Positions 6,039-9,975 of a DNA stretch of 9,975 bases are shown one piece after another (the stretch's first letter is position 1; the number at the start of each line of letters is the position of its first letter). The DNA lies in contig JAFTTD010000099.1 of the NCBI GenBank assembly GCA_017466965.1, forward strand, positions 1 to 9,975, read 5' to 3'. Both the position numbers and the translations under genes were made by a program. This DNA is from Bacteroidaceae bacterium (GTDB taxonomy: Bacteria; Bacteroidota; Bacteroidia; Bacteroidales; Bacteroidaceae). Below the pieces are notes generated by a model. The model searched no databases and had not been told where the DNA came from. It worked only from the letters and a program-made list of their open reading frames with translations.

Positions 6039-7346
6039 ATGAAACAACGAATTATTATCTTATCACTTGCCGTTTGCATTGCGCTGAACTCATTCTGTCA
6101 GACATTGGAGCAAGGCTCAGAATTTATGAAAAGCCTGATGGCACTGCCAGGCATCAGCGGAGTTGAAAAATTGGAAAGCAACAGATACGAAGAGAAATAT
6201 CTTATAAGGATAACACAGAACGTTGATGGTGAGAATGACGACAAAGGCACTTTCACACAGAGAGTTATCGTTGGACTTAAAGGTTTAGACCGTCCTACTG
6301 TCATTGTAACCGAGGGCTATTATGCCAATTACGCATTGTCGCCAGGCTATGAGGAGGAACTATGCAGATTGTTCAACGCCAACCTTGTATTTTGCGAGTA
6401 CCGCTACTTTGCAGAATCAACACCACAGCCTTGCAACTGGGACTATATGACTGTTGACAATTCATTGCGCGACCTTCACAACGTAAGGCAAACGTTGGGA
6501 AAAATCTTTACCAACAAATGGATTAGCACCGGTATATCAAAGGGCGGACAGACAACAATGTTCTACCGTGCCACCTATCCTGACGACATGGATGTCAGCG
6601 TCTCTTACGTTGCTCCTCTCAATAAAGGCGTAGAGGACGGTCGTCACGAGAAGTTCCTATCTGAAGAAGTTGGTACTGCTGAAGAGCGTGAAGCTGTTTT
6701 GAAGGCTCAGCAGGAAATACTCAAAAGACGTGAAAACCTTATGCCGGAGTTCTCAAAATTTGTAACTGAGAAGGGGTACAAGTATAATTCCACACTTGAT
6801 GAAGTGTATGACTACTGCGTTATGGAATATCCCTTTGCATTGTGGCAATGGGGAACTCCAGTATCTACAATCCCTTCTGCGTCGGCTTCTGACAAGGAGT
6901 GGTTCAACCATTTCATCAAGGTTTCATCGCCTGACTACTTTTCATGTCCAAACCAGTACTTGCCATTCTTTGTTCAGGCGGCCCGTGAATTAGGCTATTA
7001 CGGATACTCTACTAAGGGTCTGGAAGAATGGTGCACAGTAAAGAATCCTAAAGGATACTTGGACAAGCTCATGATGCCAGCTGAGCTGAAAGGCATAAAG
7101 TTTGACAAGAAGCTATACAAGCGCACCGTCAAATATCTGAAGAAGAACGACCCTAAACACATATTCATCTATGGCGAAATTGACCCATGGACTGCAAGCG
7201 GTGTGGCCGGATGGCTTGACTGCTCAAAGAAGGAGAACATGAGGGTTTATGTTCAGCCAAGAGGTAGCCATACTGCCCGCATTAGCAATATGCCTGAACA
7301 GATGAAGACTGAAATAATGGCACGTCTGACAGAATGGCTGAAATAA
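6039..7346 (+). CDS. Exported serine peptidase, S37 (PS-10) family
   Basis: The 435-residue protein resembles the S37 family, alpha/beta-hydrolase peptidases whose Streptomyces founder removes N-terminal tripeptides (tripeptidyl aminopeptidase). The N-terminus has a signal peptide: KQR, then a hydrophobic run (about residues 5-19), with probable cleavage near Cys20/Gln21. The residue before the Cys is Phe, so a lipobox is doubtful and a periplasmic or secreted soluble enzyme is more likely. The nucleophile elbow is GISKGG (Ser167). Candidate charge-relay residues are Asp382 in YGEIDPWTASG and His411 in RGSHTARI, in the correct hydrolase order. A helical lid-like region lies between them (about 195-350). 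The likely role is trimming of imported or environmental peptides; the substrate cannot be read from sequence. The gene is complete and stands alone between a 66-bp and a 117-bp gap. Family assignment is fairly sure; S28-like annotation is the main alternative. Confidence 0.82.
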   Translation: MKQRIIILSLAVCIALNSFCQTLEQGSEFMKSLMALPGISGVEKLESNRYEEKYLIRITQNVDGENDDKGTFTQRVIVGLKGLDRPTVIVTEGYYANYALSPGYEEELCRLFNANLVFCEYRYFAESTPQPCNWDYMTVDNSLRDLHNVRQTLGKIFTNKWISTGISKGGQTTMFYRATYPDDMDVSVSYVAPLNKGVEDGRHEKFLSEEVGTAEEREAVLKAQQEILKRRENLMPEFSKFVTEKGYKYNSTLDEVYDYCVMEYPFALWQWGTPVSTIPSASASDKEWFNHFIKVSSPDYFSCPNQYLPFFVQAARELGYYGYSTKGLEEWCTVKNPKGYLDKLMMPAELKGIKFDKKLYKRTVKYLKKNDPKHIFIYGEIDPWTASGVAGWLDCSKKENMRVYVQPRGSHTARISNMPEQMKTEIMARLTEWLK

Positions 7347-7463
7347 AAAACTGTATTGGCACGATGTTTGCACAGATATTTGGGTATTAAGGGAAAAAAC
7401 TCCTCACTCGTATTGTTGAAGGAGTATTCTCATAACTTGAATATAAAATATATTTAGAAATTA
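7347..7463 (+). promoter_or_regulatory. clpC leader with two -7-like elements and a short hairpin
   Basis: The 117-bp gap holds GATATTTG (7375-7382), matching 7 of 8 positions of TAnnTTTG and preceded by TTGG at 7356-7359. Next comes a 6-bp inverted repeat, ACTCCT/AGGAGT (7399-7404 and 7420-7425), with a 15-nt loop. Last is TATATTTA (7449-7456), ending 7 bp before the ATG, so that promoter would give an almost leaderless mRNA. The 7375 element is the better promoter by distance. No CIRCE-like or CtsR-like heat-shock operator was recognised. Confidence 0.3.
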
Positions 7464-9959
7464 ATGAAGAATCAGTATTCACCAAAGGTAACGCAGATAT
7501 TGGCTTACAGCAAAGAGGAAGCGTTGCGACTGAACAATGACTATATTGGACCTGAGCATATCATGCTCGGTCTCATCAGGGACGGAGAAACTCGTGCCAC
7601 CGAAATACTGCAGAACAAATTCCATCTCAACCTTTCATCTATAAAGCAACAGATTGAACTGATTGTACGCAATGATAATGACGTATTGAAAAGTACCGAA
7701 ATCATTCTTAACGAGAAGTCCTCGAACATTCTGAGGCTCTGCATACTTGAGTCCCGTCTTATGAAAAGCCAGACAAGCGATGCTGAACATCTGCTTTTAG
7801 CCATAATGAAACAAAGAAACAACATTGTGGCGAAGATGCTTGAAGACAATGACGTCACTTATTCGGAGCTGTTCTCATCTTTTTCACAGACTAATCCGGC
7901 ACCTACCGACGGTGTAGGTTTTCAGGAGGAGGACGAGGAAGACACACCTCCGGCAAGCAGAGGGAGCATGGGAGCGCAGGGGAGTCATGCCAAGACTGCT
8001 GAAAGAAAGCAGCAGTCTTCTTCTGACACGCCAACCATCGACGCTTTCGGTACTGACATAACCCAGGCGGCTCGTGACGGCAAGCTCGATCCTGTTGTCG
8101 GACGTGAAAGGGAAATCGAACGACTTGCCCAAATACTCAGCAGACGCAAGAAAAACAACCCCGTGCTTATCGGCGAGCCAGGAGTTGGCAAGAGCGCCAG
8201 TGTAGAGGGGCTTGCACTGAGAATTAGCGAAAGAAAGGTATCGAGAATACTGTTTGACAAACGGATAGTGGCGCTTGACATGACAAGCATAGTGGCCGGA
8301 ACTAAATACAGAGGTCAGTTTGAGGAACGCATGCGCAACATCATCAATGAGCTGAAGGCGAATCCCAACATCATTGTGTTCATCGACGAGATACACACCA
8401 TTGTTGGCGCAGGCAACCAAGCCGGCTCTATGGATGCTGCCAATATGATGAAACCAGCCCTCTCACGTGGAGAACTTCAGTGCATAGGTGCCACAACTCT
8501 TGACGAGTACCGCAAGTCGATTGAAAAGGACGGCGCTCTGGAAAGACGCTTCCAGAAGATCATTGTTGAGGAAACTACTGCCGAAGAAACACTTGAGATT
8601 CTCAACAACATCAAGGCAAGATATGAGGAGCATCATAATGTCACTTACACCGAAGAGGCCATCAGGACTTGTGTAAGGCTGACAGAACGCTACATCACCG
8701 ACCGCAGCTTCCCAGACAAGGCCATTGATGTGTTAGACGAAGCCGGCTCAAAAGTGCATATCAACAACATATCTGTTCCAAAGGAGATTGAAGAGAAAGA
8801 AAAGCTGATTGCCGAGACCATCAGAAACAAGGAGAAGGCTGTTAAGAATCAGAACTATGAACTGGCTGCCAACTTCCGAGACAGAACTAAGCGACTCACA
8901 GCCGAGCTTGAAGAGATGAAAGCCGAATGGGAGGCGAAACTCGTTGACAACAGGCAGACTGTTGATGACGAAAAAGTTGCCGACACCGTATCCATGATGA
9001 CCGGAATACCCGTTCAGCGCATGGCAAAGGCTGAAGGCATCAGGATGAAGGGCATGAGGGAAGAGCTGAAGCGGAAGGTCATAGCCCAGGATTCAGCTAT
9101 TGACAAGCTCGTCAGCGCCATACAGCGCAGTCGTGTAGGGCTCAAAGACCCTAACCGCCCTATTGGAACATTCATGTTTCTGGGACCGACAGGTGTGGGC
9201 AAGACGTATCTTGCCAAACAACTTGCTGAATACATGTTCGGAACAGCCGATTCGCTCATCCGTATCGACATGAGCGAGTATATGGAGAAGTTCACAGTCA
9301 GCCGTCTCGTAGGCGCCCCTCCAGGATACGTAGGATACGAAGAAGGCGGAATGCTCACCGAAAAAGTGAGGCGTAAGCCCTACTCCATCGTGCTTCTCGA
9401 CGAGATAGAAAAGGCCCATACCGACGTGTTCAACATACTGCTGCAGGTTATGGACGACGGCAGACTCACCGACAGCTACGGGCGCACCGTTGACTTCAGA
9501 AACACAGTAATCATAATGACATCTAACGTCGGCACGCGCCAGCTCAAGGAGTTTGGCAGAGGCGTAGGGTTCAGCGCCATGGCGGGAATGAACGACCAGC
9601 AAGTGTCGCGCTCCGTAATTCAAAAGGCGCTCAACAAACAGTTCTCACCTGAATTCCTCAACCGAATAGATGAAGTCATAACATTCGACCAGCTTGAACT
9701 GCAGTCCATCATGAGAATCATCGACGTTGAACTGCAGGGAGTATACCAGCGCATCAAAGCCCTGGGCTACGACATCGTGATAGAAGACAAGGCAAAGGAG
9801 TTCATCGCCACCAAAGGCTATGACAAGCAGTTCGGAGCAAGACCATTGAGAAGGGCAATTCAGAACCATCTTGAAGACTCCATCTCAGAACTGATAATTG
9901 AGGAGGGAATAAGCGAATGCTACACATTGGTGGCGCAAATCAACGAGGAGGAGCAATAG
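7464..9959 (+). CDS. clpC: ClpC-type AAA+ unfoldase, ATPase subunit of Clp protease
   Basis: This hexameric cytoplasmic class-I Clp ATPase unfolds proteins and threads them into ClpP for degradation. The 831-residue chain is complete. The Clp N-terminal double repeat covers about 1-143, followed by an acidic, Ser/Gln-rich linker (about 144-190). The first AAA+ domain has Walker A GEPGVGKS (237-244), Walker B VFIDEI (305-310), a KYRG pore loop (281-284) and Arg361/Arg362. The middle region is short and carries a UVR-like helix pair (about 457-492, [13 protein letters not shown]), which marks ClpC and argues against ClpB, whose coiled coil is much longer. The second AAA+ domain has Walker A GPTGVGKT (574-581), pore loop GYVG (621-624), Walker B VLLDEI (643-648) and sensor 2 GARPLRR (791-797). 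The VGF tripeptide at 701-703 is the expected ClpP-docking loop. No mcsA/mcsB/ctsR partners are adjacent, so adaptor control differs from the Bacillus layout. The start ATG at 7464 matches the family N-terminus ([18 protein letters not shown]). Confidence 0.96.
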   Translation: MKNQYSPKVTQILAYSKEEALRLNNDYIGPEHIMLGLIRDGETRATEILQNKFHLNLSSIKQQIELIVRNDNDVLKSTEIILNEKSSNILRLCILESRLMKSQTSDAEHLLLAIMKQRNNIVAKMLEDNDVTYSELFSSFSQTNPAPTDGVGFQEEDEEDTPPASRGSMGAQGSHAKTAERKQQSSSDTPTIDAFGTDITQAARDGKLDPVVGREREIERLAQILSRRKKNNPVLIGEPGVGKSASVEGLALRISERKVSRILFDKRIVALDMTSIVAGTKYRGQFEERMRNIINELKANPNIIVFIDEIHTIVGAGNQAGSMDAANMMKPALSRGELQCIGATTLDEYRKSIEKDGALERRFQKIIVEETTAEETLEILNNIKARYEEHHNVTYTEEAIRTCVRLTERYITDRSFPDKAIDVLDEAGSKVHINNISVPKEIEEKEKLIAETIRNKEKAVKNQNYELAANFRDRTKRLTAELEEMKAEWEAKLVDNRQTVDDEKVADTVSMMTGIPVQRMAKAEGIRMKGMREELKRKVIAQDSAIDKLVSAIQRSRVGLKDPNRPIGTFMFLGPTGVGKTYLAKQLAEYMFGTADSLIRIDMSEYMEKFTVSRLVGAPPGYVGYEEGGMLTEKVRRKPYSIVLLDEIEKAHTDVFNILLQVMDDGRLTDSYGRTVDFRNTVIIMTSNVGTRQLKEFGRGVGFSAMAGMNDQQVSRSVIQKALNKQFSPEFLNRIDEVITFDQLELQSIMRIIDVELQGVYQRIKALGYDIVIEDKAKEFIATKGYDKQFGARPLRRAIQNHLEDSISELIIEEGISECYTLVAQINEEEQ
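7992..8019. repeat. Perfect 10-bp inverted repeat inside the clpC linker
   Basis: AAGACTGCTG (7992-8001) and CAGCAGTCTT (8010-8019) are exact reverse complements separated by the 8-nt loop AAAGAAAG. The hairpin falls in the codons of the low-complexity linker between the N-terminal domain and the first AAA+ domain, where protein constraint is weak. It could pause ribosomes or RNA polymerase at a domain boundary, or be a chance result of Gln/Lys/Ser codons. Confidence 0.6.
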
Positions 9960-9975
9960 GTGTAAATCAGAAAAA

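Noticed and set aside
6039..6101. Lipoprotein signal in the S37 peptidase (LNSFC)
   Set aside because: Phe at the position before Cys does not fit the lipobox, where small residues are expected; an ordinary signal peptide fits better.
7884..8420. Minus-strand ORF of 178 residues opposite clpC
   Set aside because: It is a shadow of highly conserved clpC codons; no motif or start signal.
9093..9623. Minus-strand ORF of 176 residues opposite the second AAA+ domain
   Set aside because: It is antisense to the conserved Walker motifs of clpC and has no recognisable features.

Overview
The window most likely comes from a Bacteroidales genome of the Prevotella/Segatella type. The evidence is a secreted CotH/lamin-tail protein ending in a type IX secretion (Por) sorting domain, an AqpZ with Bacteroidetes-type sequence, A-rich leaders without Shine-Dalgarno motifs, and TAnnTTTG-like promoter elements. 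This placement rests on protein family character; no 16S or tRNA gene is present. All genes lie on the + strand.

Layout: (1) 1-4238, a large multidomain exported CotH-kinase-like surface protein. It is open at the left edge and interrupted by one in-frame TGA at 1689-1691. (2) 4309-4991, an AqpZ water channel that needs one -1 frame change near 4626-4632 to be read through. (3) 4992-5234, the longest gene-free stretch. It holds two consecutive hairpins and then a five-copy, about 21-bp-spaced A-rich repeat that runs into the next start codon. (4) 5235-5972, a cytoplasmic cyclophilin with a helical insertion of about 80 residues. (5) 6039-7346, an exported serine peptidase of the S37 (PS-10) type. 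(6) 7464-9959, a complete ClpC-type AAA+ unfoldase. No tRNA, rRNA, CRISPR array or insertion sequence was seen.

The genes do not form an obvious single pathway. A loose theme is protein handling: a foldase, an exported peptidase and a ClpP-partner unfoldase stand in a row, each behind its own leader. The intergenic gaps (70, 243, 66 and 117 bp) and separate promoter-like elements suggest independent transcription rather than one tight operon.

The most striking features are two single-nucleotide lesions in neighbouring genes (a nonsense codon in the kinase-like domain and a frameshift in aqpZ), the phased CAAWTAAR repeat leader before the cyclophilin, and a perfect 10-bp inverted repeat inside the clpC linker. 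I found no convincing new defence or mobile system.
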